From Hymenobacter armeniacus (GTDB taxonomy: Bacteria > Bacteroidota > Bacteroidia > Cytophagales > Hymenobacteraceae), in assembly GCF_014699055.1 (NCBI RefSeq), contig NZ_JACXAC010000005.1:124001-188000 (forward strand): a stretch of DNA of 64,000 nucleotides. Direction: 5' to 3'. How positions within the stretch are numbered: the first letter of the stretch is position 1; every line of letters begins with the position of its first letter. Made by a program: the position numbers and the translations under genes. Positions 33,126-41,969 of the stretch are shown one piece after another. Under the pieces are notes generated by a model. The model saw nothing but the letters and a program-made list of their open reading frames with translations. It did not search any database and was not told the DNA's origin.

Positions 33126-34406
33126 ATGAAATTAACCAATTATCTACGCCTATCCGTGCTTGGCCTAGTAGTCTTGGCGAGCTGCGGCAAGAAAGGCCCG
33201 CCCACGGCCCAGAAGCCGGGCAAATATTCTTCTACGACGGGTATTGAATATAATACGGAGAAAGGCATGGCCGTCGCCAACTTCAAGAAAATCCCCGAAG
33301 GCCCCGGCCTGGTGTTCATTGAAGGTGGCCGCACGGTGCTGGGCTCGCAGGAAGAGGACGTAACCCAGACCCACGACAACATCGAGCGCACGGTAACCAT
33401 CGCCTCGTTCTACATGGACGAAGCCGAAGTGGCCAACATTCACTGGCTCGAATACCTGCACTTCATCCGTGCCGACTCAGCTGAGGAGTTTTACCGCTCG
33501 GCCCTGCCCGATACCACGGTGTGGGCCCGCGACCTGTCATTTAACGACCCCTACGTAACCTATTACCTGCGCTATCCCGGCTTCCGCTACTTCCCTGTGG
33601 TGGGCGTGAGCTGGCTGCAGGCCGATGATTATTGCTCTTGGCGTACTGCCAAAGTGAACGAGCGCCTCGCGGCCGGCGGCGAAAGCAAGCCCGGCGGTGG
33701 CAAAGGCCTGTTCGGCAAAAAGAAAGACAAAGCTTCGGGCGAAGGCGCTGCAGGGGCTGAAGGCACGGCCGGCGCTGCCGGTGCGTTGGCCACGGGCAAA
33801 AGCACGACTTCCATCGAGAACGGCAACACGCTGCCCAACTACCGCCTCCCCACCGAGGCCGAGTGGGAATACGCTGCTCAGGCCCTCGTGGGCACTCAGG
33901 AAGTGGGCAACGAGAACCAGGAAGAGAAGCGCATTTATCCCTGGGACGGCAAGTCGACCCGCAACGCCTACGGCAAGAAGCAGGGCCAGTTCCTGGCTAA
34001 CTTCAAGCGCGGCCGCGGCGACTACGCCGGTATTGCCGGCAGCCTGAACGACGGCGCCATGATTACGGAGTATATCTATTCCTACCCGCCGAACGATTAC
34101 GGCCTGTATAACATGGCCGGCAACGTGAACGAGTGGGTGCAGGACGTGTACCGCCCCCTGTCGTTCCAGGACGTAGAGGACCTGAACCCCTTCCGCCGCA
34201 ACGGCGTGGGTGACCCCGCCGAGAAGTACGACAAGAAAGGCTACCAGTCCTTGATTGACGACCACGTGCGCGTGTACAAAGGCGGTTCGTGGCGCGATGT
34301 GGCCTACTGGCTCTCGCCCGGCACGCGTCGCTTTATGGCCGAAGATTCGTCGACGGCAACCATCGGTTTCCGTTGCGCCATGATTAACGCTGGCTCGAAC
34401 AAGTAA
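33126..34406 (+). CDS. gldJ: Gliding motility / type IX secretion lipoprotein GldJ
   Basis: The product has 426 residues. The lipoprotein signal ends VVLASC with Cys20. The formylglycine-generating-enzyme-like (SUMF1) domain spans about 58-420: GLVFIEGGRTVLGSQEED, IASFYMDEAEVANIHWLEYL, LPTEAEWEYAAQAL, NMAGNVNEWVQDVY and VYKGGSWRDVAYW. The stretch ALPDTTVWARDLSFNDPYV with YYLRYPGFRYFPVVGVSWLQ is specific to GldJ. GldJ is an outer-membrane lipoprotein needed for gliding and stability of the GldK/GldN ring. A Gly/Ala/Lys-rich insertion (about 181-226) interrupts the domain and looks flexible. A terminator follows. Confidence 0.88.
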   Translation: MKLTNYLRLSVLGLVVLASCGKKGPPTAQKPGKYSSTTGIEYNTEKGMAVANFKKIPEGPGLVFIEGGRTVLGSQEEDVTQTHDNIERTVTIASFYMDEAEVANIHWLEYLHFIRADSAEEFYRSALPDTTVWARDLSFNDPYVTYYLRYPGFRYFPVVGVSWLQADDYCSWRTAKVNERLAAGGESKPGGGKGLFGKKKDKASGEGAAGAEGTAGAAGALATGKSTTSIENGNTLPNYRLPTEAEWEYAAQALVGTQEVGNENQEEKRIYPWDGKSTRNAYGKKQGQFLANFKRGRGDYAGIAGSLNDGAMITEYIYSYPPNDYGLYNMAGNVNEWVQDVYRPLSFQDVEDLNPFRRNGVGDPAEKYDKKGYQSLIDDHVRVYKGGSWRDVAYWLSPGTRRFMAEDSSTATIGFRCAMINAGSNK

Positions 34407-34424
34407 GCTTTCGCTTCGACAAGT

Positions 34425-34462
34425 AAAAAGGCCGCTCCTAGTTCAGGAGCGGCCTTTTTTTG
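34425..34462. terminator. Bidirectional intrinsic terminator after gldJ
   Basis: The 15-bp perfect stem AAAAAGGCCGCTCCT/AGGAGCGGCCTTTTT, 5-base loop, and T-run lie between the convergent gldJ (+) and ComF-family (-) genes. Confidence 0.85.
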
Positions 34463-34487
34463 TTGACACGGTTTCGCTGGGTTTCAT

Positions 34488-35189
34488 TTACCGGTCGGCG
34501 CAGGCGATGGTGGCAATGCTGACCTCAGCCGCGCCGGCTGCCAGCAGCACGGCGCCGCAGGCTTCGAGAGTGGCGCCGGTGGTGAGCACGTCGTCGACAA
34601 CCAAGATGCGGCGGCCAGTGATGGCGGCCGGGTCGTCCACTTCAAACACCGTGGCCACGTTTTCCCAGCGTTGGGCGCGGTTCTTTTTGGTTTGGGTGTT
34701 GGTGTTGGTGTTGCGGCGCAGGGCGGTGAGGCCGGCGGGCACTTTCAGGCCATCAGACAAACCCGTGGCGAAGGCGGCGGCCTGGTTGTAGCCACGCTTT
34801 GCTAGTTTCTTGGGGTGCAGGGGCACGGGTATGATGAGGTCGAAATCGGCGGCGAGACCGGCGGCGTGCAGCTCGGCACCGTAAAGCTGGCCGAGGGCGG
34901 TGCCCACGTCGCGCTGGCCTTGGTATTTGAGCTCATGCAGCAGGTGCTGCACCCGGCCGTGGCGCACGAAACGCAGGTAGCTCACGGCGTGGCGGATGGG
35001 CAGCTTGCCCCAAAAGCGCCGGCCGATGGGGTTTTGGTCGGGCGGCAGCAGGTGAAAGTCGGTGTAGGGCAGCTCGGCCCGGCAGCCGGTGCAGAGATGG
35101 TTTTCACCGCTTACCAGCGGCTCCTGGCAGGCCAGGCACAGGCGCGGGTAGATGAGGCCAACGAAATCATTCCACAGGGCGCGGAGCAT
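34488..35189 (-). CDS. ComF-family phosphoribosyltransferase-like protein
   Basis: The product has 233 residues from the ATG at 35187-35189. An N-terminal double-zinc-ribbon-like cysteine set (Cys18-x2-Cys21 and Cys33-x2-Cys36, in LCLACQ and LCTGC) precedes a type I phosphoribosyltransferase fold with the PRPP motif RILVVDDVLTTGAT at about 195-208. LKYQGQRDVGTALGQL and IIPVPLHPKKLAKRGYNQA are diagnostic for ComF/GntX. ComF is linked to DNA uptake in naturally competent bacteria but occurs widely. The start was chosen at the family N-terminus; 37 further codons upstream look random. Confidence 0.9.
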   Translation of the reverse strand: MLRALWNDFVGLIYPRLCLACQEPLVSGENHLCTGCRAELPYTDFHLLPPDQNPIGRRFWGKLPIRHAVSYLRFVRHGRVQHLLHELKYQGQRDVGTALGQLYGAELHAAGLAADFDLIIPVPLHPKKLAKRGYNQAAAFATGLSDGLKVPAGLTALRRNTNTNTQTKKNRAQRWENVATVFEVDDPAAITGRRILVVDDVLTTGATLEACGAVLLAAGAAEVSIATIACADR

Positions 35190-35411
35190 ACATTGATTTG
35201 CTGATTGGTAGATGTGCTGATGTGCTTTTGGCTGAGTAGGGATAGGCCACCATTCTACGGGGATTGGCACGAAAGGCCGTTCTTTGTACGTTCTGGTCAC
35301 TCATGCCAGTGCCGGGCGCTTTGGCTGTTTCGTGCCACGGCTCCCAAGCTACGCTGAATGGCTCACAATAGCCAGCAACTCAGCCAATCAAAAAATTAGC
35401 ACATCAATCGA

Positions 35412-35831
35412 ATGTCTCAAGTAACCGAATTCAACGAGTACCGCCAGCGGATGAACGCCACCATCCTGGCGGCCGACAACAAGGTCATCAAGCGGTTTTT
35501 CAACCTCGACACCAACACCTACGCGGCCGGCGCCCTTGACGTCAAAACCAAGGAAATGCTGGGCCTGGCCTGCTCCATGGTGCTGCGCTGCGACGACTGC
35601 ATTAAGTACCACGTGGGCAAATGCTTCGAGGAAAAGCTCACCGATGAAGAGATTTACGAAGTCTTTGCCATTGCCAACATCATCGGCGGCAGCATCGTGA
35701 TTCCGCACTTCCGCCGCGCGGTGGAGTACTGGGAAATTTTGAAATCGGAAGCCGGCAGCGAAGCACGGGCCGACGAGCAGGCCGACCTGGCCGCCCACAA
35801 AGCCGCGCACGGCGGCGAGCCCGCCGCATGA
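35412..35831 (+). CDS. AhpD-like carboxymuconolactone decarboxylase-family protein
   Basis: The product has 139 residues. The redox motif Cys60-Asp-Asp-Cys63, followed by KYH (VLRCDDCIKYHVGKC), is the AhpD active-site pattern. EMLGLACSMVL and ANIIGGSIVIPHFRRAVEYW fit the helical fold. Such proteins act in peroxide defence or as small alkyl-hydroperoxide reductant carriers. The stop overlaps the next start (ATGA), so it is coupled to a conserved protein of unknown function. Confidence 0.87.
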   Translation: MSQVTEFNEYRQRMNATILAADNKVIKRFFNLDTNTYAAGALDVKTKEMLGLACSMVLRCDDCIKYHVGKCFEEKLTDEEIYEVFAIANIIGGSIVIPHFRRAVEYWEILKSEAGSEARADEQADLAAHKAAHGGEPAA

Positions 35832-36211
35832 GCGAGGACCTGAACCCCGCCCCAACCCACGAAGCCGAAGAAGACTTCGAGGCCCGCTGGGAAACCCTGA
35901 TGCTGGAGATGCAGGAGCGTTTCGGCAAGCGGCCCGATTTGAACGCGCTGCTGCTGCTCATCGGCATTCAGGAGTTAAACCAGGGCATCACCACCTTCAC
36001 CAAAGAGCAGAAGCAGGACCTGATGCACATTGCCACCTGCCGGCTCTTCAGCCTCAGCGGGCACTATGAGCTGGAGCGCGTGGACGAGGACGGCTGGCCG
36101 CATTATAAGCTGCTGCGCCCCGTGCCATTTGCCAACCTCAAGGAGCAGGAGCGCATGCTGAAATGGCACGTGCTGGAGTATTTCGCGCTGGACCCGGGCG
36201 ACGACCTATAG
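35828..36211 (+). CDS. Conserved protein of unknown function coupled to the AhpD-like gene
   Basis: The acidic protein has 127 residues and begins SEDLNPAPTHEAEEDFEARW. It contains LNALLLLIGIQELNQGITTF, TKEQKQDLMHIATCRLFSLS and LKEQERMLKWHVLEYFAL. It seems helical, with no signal peptide or membrane segment. I recognise it only as a type of protein found in Bacteroidota genomes and assign no function. The 4-base overlap with the AhpD-like gene suggests a shared task or at least shared expression. Confidence 0.75.
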   Translation: MSEDLNPAPTHEAEEDFEARWETLMLEMQERFGKRPDLNALLLLIGIQELNQGITTFTKEQKQDLMHIATCRLFSLSGHYELERVDEDGWPHYKLLRPVPFANLKEQERMLKWHVLEYFALDPGDDL

Positions 36212-36222
36212 TGCAATTAGCG

Positions 36223-36310
36223 CGTCATGCTGAGCGCAGCCGAAGCATCTCTACCGCACAACTAAATCCTTGTATGGGGTAGAGATGCTTCGGCTGCGCT
36301 CAGCATGACG
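36223..36310. repeat. Perfect 33-bp inverted repeat (GTCATGCTGAGC type)
   Basis: The arms 36223-36255 and 36278-36310 are perfect reverse complements (CGTCATGCTGAGCGCAGCCG core) with a 22-base loop. The same family is at 44774-44867, in a solo arm at 60385, and around the cassette at 61366-61876. Confidence 0.85.
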
Positions 36311-36336
36311 TTCTTAATTCTCATAAGAACCAACCA

Positions 36337-37107
36337 ATGAAAATCATCTCTTACAACGTCAACGGCCTGCGTTCGGCGGTGAGCAAGGGCTTGCTGGATT
36401 GGGTGGCCGAAGCCGCGCCCGACGTGCTGTGCCTACAGGAAATAAAAGCCAGCCGCGAGCCCATGGACGTTTCGGGCTTTGAGGCGCTGGGCTATGCGGC
36501 GTACCTGCACCCGGCCCAAAAGCCGGGCTACAGCGGCGTGGCCACGTTCACGAAAGTGGCGCCGAAAGCCGTCGTTCACGGCTGCGGCCAAAGCTGCTAC
36601 GACGACGAAGGCCGCGTACTGCGGCTGGATTTTGCGGACGTGTCGGTGCTGAACACCTACATGCCTTCGGGCACGAGCGGGCCGGAGCGGCAGGCCTTCA
36701 AAGTGGAATGGCTGCACTTTTTCCGCGATTACGTGGCCCGGCTGCGGGCCGACGGCAGCACCCCGCCGCTGCTCATAGGCGGCGACTTCAACTGCTGCCA
36801 GACGGCCATCGACCTGCACAACCCGAAGGCCAACCAGAACAGCCCCGGCTACACCCCCGAGGAGCGGCAGTGGTTCCGGGATTTTCTGGCTGATGGGCTG
36901 GTGGACACCTTCCGGCACCACCACGGCGAGGCCGTGGGGCACTATTCGTGGTGGAGCTACCGGGCCGGCTCACGCCAGCGCAACGTGGGCTGGCGCCTCG
37001 ACCACTGGCTGGCCGATGCCGCCCTGCAACCCCGTTTGGCCGGTGCGGGTCTGTTGCCCGACGTGGTGCACTCCGACCATTGCCCGGCCTGGGTGGAGGT
37101 GATGTAG
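36337..37107 (+). CDS. xth: Exodeoxyribonuclease III (class II AP endonuclease)
   Basis: The product is a DNA-repair enzyme that cuts the backbone 5' of abasic sites and degrades 3' ends. It has 256 residues starting MKIISYNVNGLRSAVSKG. Catalytic and metal-binding stretches are LCLQEIKA (Glu metal ligand), GDFNCCQTAIDLHNPKAN and the final HSDHCPAWVEV with Asp-His. WSYRAGSRQRNVGWRLDHW is the usual substrate-contact loop. Length is standard for the ExoA-type form. Confidence 0.94.
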   Translation: MKIISYNVNGLRSAVSKGLLDWVAEAAPDVLCLQEIKASREPMDVSGFEALGYAAYLHPAQKPGYSGVATFTKVAPKAVVHGCGQSCYDDEGRVLRLDFADVSVLNTYMPSGTSGPERQAFKVEWLHFFRDYVARLRADGSTPPLLIGGDFNCCQTAIDLHNPKANQNSPGYTPEERQWFRDFLADGLVDTFRHHHGEAVGHYSWWSYRAGSRQRNVGWRLDHWLADAALQPRLAGAGLLPDVVHSDHCPAWVEVM

Positions 37108-37132
37108 CGCGGACTCGCAGAGTCCACGCTAC
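37104..37132. repeat. Solo GTAGCG-GGACTC hairpin
   Basis: GTAGCGcGGACTC-gca-GAGTCCaCGCTAC folds on itself. It overlaps the xth stop codon by four bases, and the sequence 37106-37132 recurs as one arm of the inverted repeat at 63866-63949. Confidence 0.7.
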
Positions 37133-37187
37133 ATTCTCGAACCAAGCGCCGCGTCCTGATGTATCTTTCCTGAATTAGAACTGATTT

Positions 37188-40100
37188 ATGGCGATGCTGA
37201 TGGAGCGCGGCGCTGCGGCGGCCGAGTACCCCGCGTTGGCGCGGGTGCGGACGGAGCTGGAAGCCTTCAAGCGCAAGTTTTACCTGAACCTGCTGGTGCG
37301 TGGGCTGCTGGTGGCCGGCGGGCTGCTGCTCACGTTTTTCGTGGTGTTCAATGGGCTCGAATACTTCCTGTACCTGCCCACGGCGGTGCGGGCAGGACTG
37401 CTGTTCGGGTTCATCGGCCTCACCATTTACAGCTTCGCGCGCTGGATTTGGACGCCCCTGGCGGCCCTCACCAACCTGCGCCGGCTGCTGAGCGACGAGC
37501 AAGCGGCCCGCAGGGTAGGGGAGTTGTTTCCCGACGTGCAGGACCGGCTGCTGAACGCCCTGCAGCTGCAAGGCCAGGCCCGCGACAATGCCCTCATTGC
37601 CGCCAGCCTGGAGCAGCGCGCCGCCCAGATGGGCAACATTTCCTTCGCCCAGGGCATCGACATCCGGCAGCAGAGCCGGCCGCTGTGGAAATACGCGGCC
37701 GTGCCCGCGGCCGTGCTGCTGCTGTTGCTGGCCTTTTACCCCAGCTTTTTGGTGCAGGGCACCGAGCGCATCTGGCACTACAAGCGGGCATATTCGCCGC
37801 CGGCGCCGTTCCAGTTTTTGATTAAAAACCCCAAGCTGACGGCGTTTCGGGGCGAGGATTTTACGCTGGACGTGGCGGTGGCCGGTTCGGCGTTGCCAGC
37901 CGATGTGAGCATTGCCTACAACAACGGCGAGCGGCGCCTGAGCAAAGTGACCGGGCACGGCGACCAGTTCCGCTATACTTTCGAGCAGCCGCAGGGCAAC
38001 GTGACGTTTCAACTCAAAGGCGCTGGCTTTGCCTCCCAGGAGTACGAGTTGACGGTGCTGGAACGGCCCAACTTGCGCGATTTCAAAGTCAACATCACCT
38101 ACCCGACCTACACCGGCAAAGCCGCCGAAACCATTGAAAACGGCGGCAACCTGACGGTGCCCGAAGGCAGCACCGTGCGCTGGGAATTCGCCACGGCCGC
38201 TACCGATGAGCTCGCGCTGGTGTTCCAGAACCCGGACGAGACGCTGGCCGCCACCGGCGACGACGGCACCTTCGTGGCCGAGCGGCGGGTGCTGCGCTCG
38301 CAGCCCTACCTGCTGCGCCTGAAGAACCCGGCCAGTTTGAACCGGGACCCCATTTCCTACCAGCTCACGGCGGTGCCGGACCTGGCGCCTATGCTCACGC
38401 TGGAAGCATTTGCCGATACGGTGACGCGGCGCTACCTGGCGCTGGGCGGCACCGTGCGCGACGACTACGGCCTGACACGGCTAGCGCTGCACTACGCGCT
38501 GCGCCGGGAGGGCCAAGGCCCCAATGCGGCGCCCAGCCGCCAAGGCACGGTGGCGCTGGCGCTGCCGCGCGAAAGCTCGGGCACCTACGCCCACACCTGG
38601 AACCTGAACCCGCTGAACCTGCGCCCCGGCGACCGGCTGGAATACTACGTGGAGGCCTGGGACAACGACGGCGTGCACGGCCCCAAGGCGACGCGCACCC
38701 GTCCGGCGGAATTCCGCCTGCCCGGCCGGCGCGAGATGCGCCAGGAGCTGAACGCCCAGGCCGAATCGGTGGCCAGCCAGATGAGCCAGGCCGCTAAGCA
38801 GAGCGAAAAGCTGGAGCGCGAGTTGGCTAAGGCCCAGGACAAGCTCAAGACCAAGCGCGACCTGAGCTTCCAGGACCGGAAGCAGCTGGAAAACATGCTG
38901 GAACAAAAGAACCAGATGAACCAGCAGATGGAGCAGATGCAGAAGATGTTCGAGCAGCTGCAGCAGAAGCAGGACCAGCTCAACCCCAAAAGTGAGGAGC
39001 TGGCCAAGAAGGCCGAGGAGCTGAAAAAGCTGATGGCCGACCTGCTCGACCCCGAAACCAAGAAGCTGTACGACAAGCTGAAAAAGCTGCTGGAAGAGCA
39101 AAAGCAGCCCGACGCCGAGATGCAAAAGCTGCTGCAGCAGCTCGAAAACAAGGAAGACACCTTGCAGAAGGAGCTGGACCGCGCGCTCGAAATGTTCAAG
39201 CAGATGCAGCTGGAGCAGAAGGTGGAGGAAACCGCCAATAAACTCGACGAGCTGGCCAAGGACGAAGAGAAGCTGGCCGAAAAAACCGCGCAGAACGACA
39301 AGGAAAACCCCGACAACAAACTTTCGAACCAGGAGCAAAAGGCCCAGCAGGAGCAGCTGAAGCAGCAGCAGGCCGAGAACCAAAAGGAGTTTGAGGACCT
39401 GAAAAAGGAGTTGCAGGAGCTGAAGCAGATGGACAAGAAGCTCGGCGACCAGAATGGCATGGACGAGCAGAAGCCCGAGCAGGAGCAGACCGACCAGGAC
39501 ATGCAGGAAAGCCAGCAGCAGCTTGGCAAAAATCAGAATTCCAAGGCCGCCGCCAAGCAGAAAAGCGCCGCCCAGCGCATGAAAAAGATGGCGCAGAAAA
39601 TGCGCGACCAGATGAGCGAGGAGGAAAGCGACCAGGCCCAGCAGAACATCGACGACCTGCGCGACATCCTCGAAAACCTACTTACGCTCAGCTTCGACCA
39701 GGAAAACCTGATGAAGGATTTCCGCAAAGTCGACCAGTCCGACCCGCGCTTCGTGCAGCTGGGCCAGACCCAGCGCAAGCTGCGCGACGACGCCAAGATT
39801 ATTCAGGATTCGCTCTACGCCCTGGCCAAGAAGGAGCCGAAGATTCAGAGCTTCGTGACCCGCGAGGTGGGCGAGATGAACGGCCGCATGGACGAGTCGC
39901 TCACCCACATCCAGCAGCGCGACCCCGGCCGCGCCACCGCCACCCAGCAGCAGGCCATGACCAGCATGAACAACCTGGCCCTGATGCTGCAAGGCTCCCT
40001 CGACCAGATGCAGCAGGAGCAGCAGGCCGGCAAAGGCCAACCCCAGGACGGCCAGGGCAAGCCCGGCAAGAAAAAGGGCAAGGGCAAAGGGCAGGGCCAG

Positions 40101-40727
40101 GGCAGCAAGCCCGGTCCCGGCAACATGGGCAAGATGCAACAGCAGCTCAACGAGCAGATTCAGAAGCTCTCGCAGAGCGGCAAGCAGGGCCGGCAGATGT
40201 CGGAAGAGCTGGCCAAACTGGCCGCCCAGCAGCAGATGCTGCGCCAGGCCATGCAGCAGCTCGACAAGCTGCAACAGGGCCAGGGCAAGCCCGGCGGCAA
40301 AGCCGGCCAGGGCCAAGCCGGCGAAGGTAAAGACGGCAAGGAAGGCACCAAGGAAGGGAAAGAAGGCGGCGCTAACGGCAAGGAAGGCAAAGGCGAAGAG
40401 GGCGGGGGCGGCACCGGCGACATCAAGAAAATGATGGAGCAAACCGAAACCGACCTCGTGAACAAGCGCCTTTCCGAGGAAACCATCATGCGCCAGCAGC
40501 AAATCCTGACCCGCCTGCTGGAAGTGGAAAAATCGGCGCGCGAGCGCGACCAGGACACCAAGCGCGAAGCCCAGGCGGCTCAGTATAAACCCCCGGTTTT
40601 TCCGGCAGCTTTTGACAAATACAAGGTTAGCAAGGAACGCCAGACCGAAATCCTACGTAGTACTCCCCCGAACCTCACCCCGTACTACCAGCGCGAAGTG
40701 GGGGAGTATTTTCAAAAAATCAAGTAG
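37188..40727 (+). CDS. Giant DUF4175-family membrane coiled-coil protein
   Basis: The product has 1179 residues from the ATG at 37188 (another ATG two codons later). Three hydrophobic helices near the N-terminus (FYLNLLVRGLLVAGGLLLTF, AGLLFGFIGLTIYSFA, VPAAVLLLLLAFYPSFLV) anchor it. A beta-rich region (about 205-500) precedes a long Gln/Glu/Lys coiled coil (about 515-870). A Gly/Lys/Gln-rich low-complexity stretch follows (about 940-1080), then a conserved end (EKSARERDQDTKREAQAAQY ... LTPYYQREVGEYFQKI). This is the DUF4175 architecture of Bacteroidota and Alphaproteobacteria, thought to be an envelope protein of unknown task. It is followed at short distance by an RsbW-like kinase gene. Confidence 0.85.
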   Translation: MAMLMERGAAAAEYPALARVRTELEAFKRKFYLNLLVRGLLVAGGLLLTFFVVFNGLEYFLYLPTAVRAGLLFGFIGLTIYSFARWIWTPLAALTNLRRLLSDEQAARRVGELFPDVQDRLLNALQLQGQARDNALIAASLEQRAAQMGNISFAQGIDIRQQSRPLWKYAAVPAAVLLLLLAFYPSFLVQGTERIWHYKRAYSPPAPFQFLIKNPKLTAFRGEDFTLDVAVAGSALPADVSIAYNNGERRLSKVTGHGDQFRYTFEQPQGNVTFQLKGAGFASQEYELTVLERPNLRDFKVNITYPTYTGKAAETIENGGNLTVPEGSTVRWEFATAATDELALVFQNPDETLAATGDDGTFVAERRVLRSQPYLLRLKNPASLNRDPISYQLTAVPDLAPMLTLEAFADTVTRRYLALGGTVRDDYGLTRLALHYALRREGQGPNAAPSRQGTVALALPRESSGTYAHTWNLNPLNLRPGDRLEYYVEAWDNDGVHGPKATRTRPAEFRLPGRREMRQELNAQAESVASQMSQAAKQSEKLERELAKAQDKLKTKRDLSFQDRKQLENMLEQKNQMNQQMEQMQKMFEQLQQKQDQLNPKSEELAKKAEELKKLMADLLDPETKKLYDKLKKLLEEQKQPDAEMQKLLQQLENKEDTLQKELDRALEMFKQMQLEQKVEETANKLDELAKDEEKLAEKTAQNDKENPDNKLSNQEQKAQQEQLKQQQAENQKEFEDLKKELQELKQMDKKLGDQNGMDEQKPEQEQTDQDMQESQQQLGKNQNSKAAAKQKSAAQRMKKMAQKMRDQMSEEESDQAQQNIDDLRDILENLLTLSFDQENLMKDFRKVDQSDPRFVQLGQTQRKLRDDAKIIQDSLYALAKKEPKIQSFVTREVGEMNGRMDESLTHIQQRDPGRATATQQQAMTSMNNLALMLQGSLDQMQQEQQAGKGQPQDGQGKPGKKKGKGKGQGQGSKPGPGNMGKMQQQLNEQIQKLSQSGKQGRQMSEELAKLAAQQQMLRQAMQQLDKLQQGQGKPGGKAGQGQAGEGKDGKEGTKEGKEGGANGKEGKGEEGGGGTGDIKKMMEQTETDLVNKRLSEETIMRQQQILTRLLEVEKSARERDQDTKREAQAAQYKPPVFPAAFDKYKVSKERQTEILRSTPPNLTPYYQREVGEYFQKIK

Positions 40728-40818
40728 GCGACCGACGGCCTCCATCCAAACCGGCTGTCGTTTCGTTAAGTGTTTAGTGTTCTGCTTAAACCGGGCTCCC
40801 GGACAGCGGCAGAAATTG

Positions 40819-40852
40819 TTGTGGCGCTTTGCCGTTTAAAAGACTATTTTTG
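40819..40852 (+). promoter_or_regulatory. Candidate promoter for the RsbW-like gene
   Basis: TATTTTTG (40845-40852) fits the TAnnTTTG -7 element, with TTG at 40819-40821, 23 bases upstream. The spacing is slightly long, so confidence is low. The start codon is 41 bases downstream. Confidence 0.3.
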
Positions 40853-40893
40853 CCGCCCCTAACCCGCTGCCGCCCTACCTATCAAACCGCCTT

Positions 40894-41340
40894 ATGAAGC
40901 AGGTAAAAATTCAGATTCCGTCGCTCGTTGAAAATATCCGCGTGGTCGAGAGTTTCATTGACAACTCCAAGGATACCTTTCAGATTGAGGACGATATCTA
41001 CGGCAACATCATGGTGGCCGTGACCGAAGCGGTGAACAACGCCATTCGCCACGGCAACAAGTTCGACAAGGACAAAAACGTCTACCTGTCGCTCTACGTG
41101 GAGCCACAGCAGCTCAAATTTGAGATTGAGGACGAGGGCGCGGGCTTCAATTACGACAACCTCGACGACCCCACGGCACCCGAAAACCTCGAAAACCCGG
41201 GGGGCCGCGGCATCTTCCTCATCCGCCACCTGGCCGACGAGGTAGAGTTCAGCAAGGAGGGCCGCCGCGTGCAGCTCACCTTCCAGCTCACGCCCGCCCC
41301 CGCCGACGAAACCCCGACCGCCGACCACGTCGCCGCCTAA
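40894..41340 (+). CDS. RsbW/SpoIIAB-like ATP-binding anti-sigma kinase
   Basis: The product has 148 residues with the HATPase_c_2 fold. The N box is seen as TEAVNNAIRHGNKFD, the G1 box as IEDEGAGFNYDN and the G2 box as ENPGGRGIFLIRHLADEVEF. In Firmicutes such proteins phosphorylate an anti-anti-sigma factor or bind a sigma factor. In Bacteroidota the gene is often beside ybeY, as here (16 bases apart), and the partner is unknown. No STAS-domain gene is seen in the window. It has a short Pro/Ala-rich tail. Confidence 0.88.
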   Translation: MKQVKIQIPSLVENIRVVESFIDNSKDTFQIEDDIYGNIMVAVTEAVNNAIRHGNKFDKDKNVYLSLYVEPQQLKFEIEDEGAGFNYDNLDDPTAPENLENPGGRGIFLIRHLADEVEFSKEGRRVQLTFQLTPAPADETPTADHVAA

Positions 41341-41356
41341 AGCCGCCGTTTGCCGC

Positions 41357-41854
41357 ATGATGAGTCACCCGCCGGTGGGGCCGCCCCACCACGACAACTT
41401 TCCCCCCGGCGAGCTGCACCACGAAGCCCCGGGCATTGAATTCATGGTGGAGGACGTGCCCGAATTCGAGCTCGCCGACGCCGAAGAACTCATTGGCTGG
41501 ATTGAGCGCGTGGCCGCCGTGCACGAGCACCGCATCGTGCAGCTGACGTACATTTTCTGTTCCGACGACTACCTGCACCAACTTAACGTGGAGTACCTCG
41601 ACCACGATACGCTGACCGACGTCATCACCTTCGATAACTCGGACGACGCCGACATTCTGGAAGGTGACATCTTCATCAGCGTGGAGCGCGTGCGCGACAA
41701 CGCCCACGACCTCGGTGTGAGCTTCCGCGACGAGCTGCACCGCGTCATGATTCACGGCGTGCTGCACCTGCTCGGTTACCACGACAAAGACCTGCTGAGC
41801 CAGACGGCCATGCGCAAAAAAGAGGACGACTGCCTGTCGCTGCGCACTTTTTAG
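41357..41854 (+). CDS. ybeY: rRNA maturation endoribonuclease YbeY
   Basis: This zinc-dependent endoribonuclease acts in 16S rRNA 3'-end maturation and ribosome quality control. The zinc motif is intact: HGVLHLLGYHDKD with three histidines. LNVEYLDHDTLTDVITFDNS is the other family mark. The frame gives 165 residues with two start ATGs in tandem. About 30 N-terminal residues before the core (VEDVPEFELADAEELIGWIE) exceed the shortest homologues, so a later start is possible but no ATG fits better. It is adjacent to the RsbW-like gene. Confidence 0.93.
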   Translation: MMSHPPVGPPHHDNFPPGELHHEAPGIEFMVEDVPEFELADAEELIGWIERVAAVHEHRIVQLTYIFCSDDYLHQLNVEYLDHDTLTDVITFDNSDDADILEGDIFISVERVRDNAHDLGVSFRDELHRVMIHGVLHLLGYHDKDLLSQTAMRKKEDDCLSLRTF

Positions 41855-41969
41855 CGCTCTTGCTGTTTGCAGACTACAACCACCCGACGCCCGCCTCAAG
41901 CGGGCGTTTGGCTTGTCTGCTTCCTTGCCCGTCTTCGTTCTTTTTGCGTTTCTGCTGCCTGCCCCTTCT

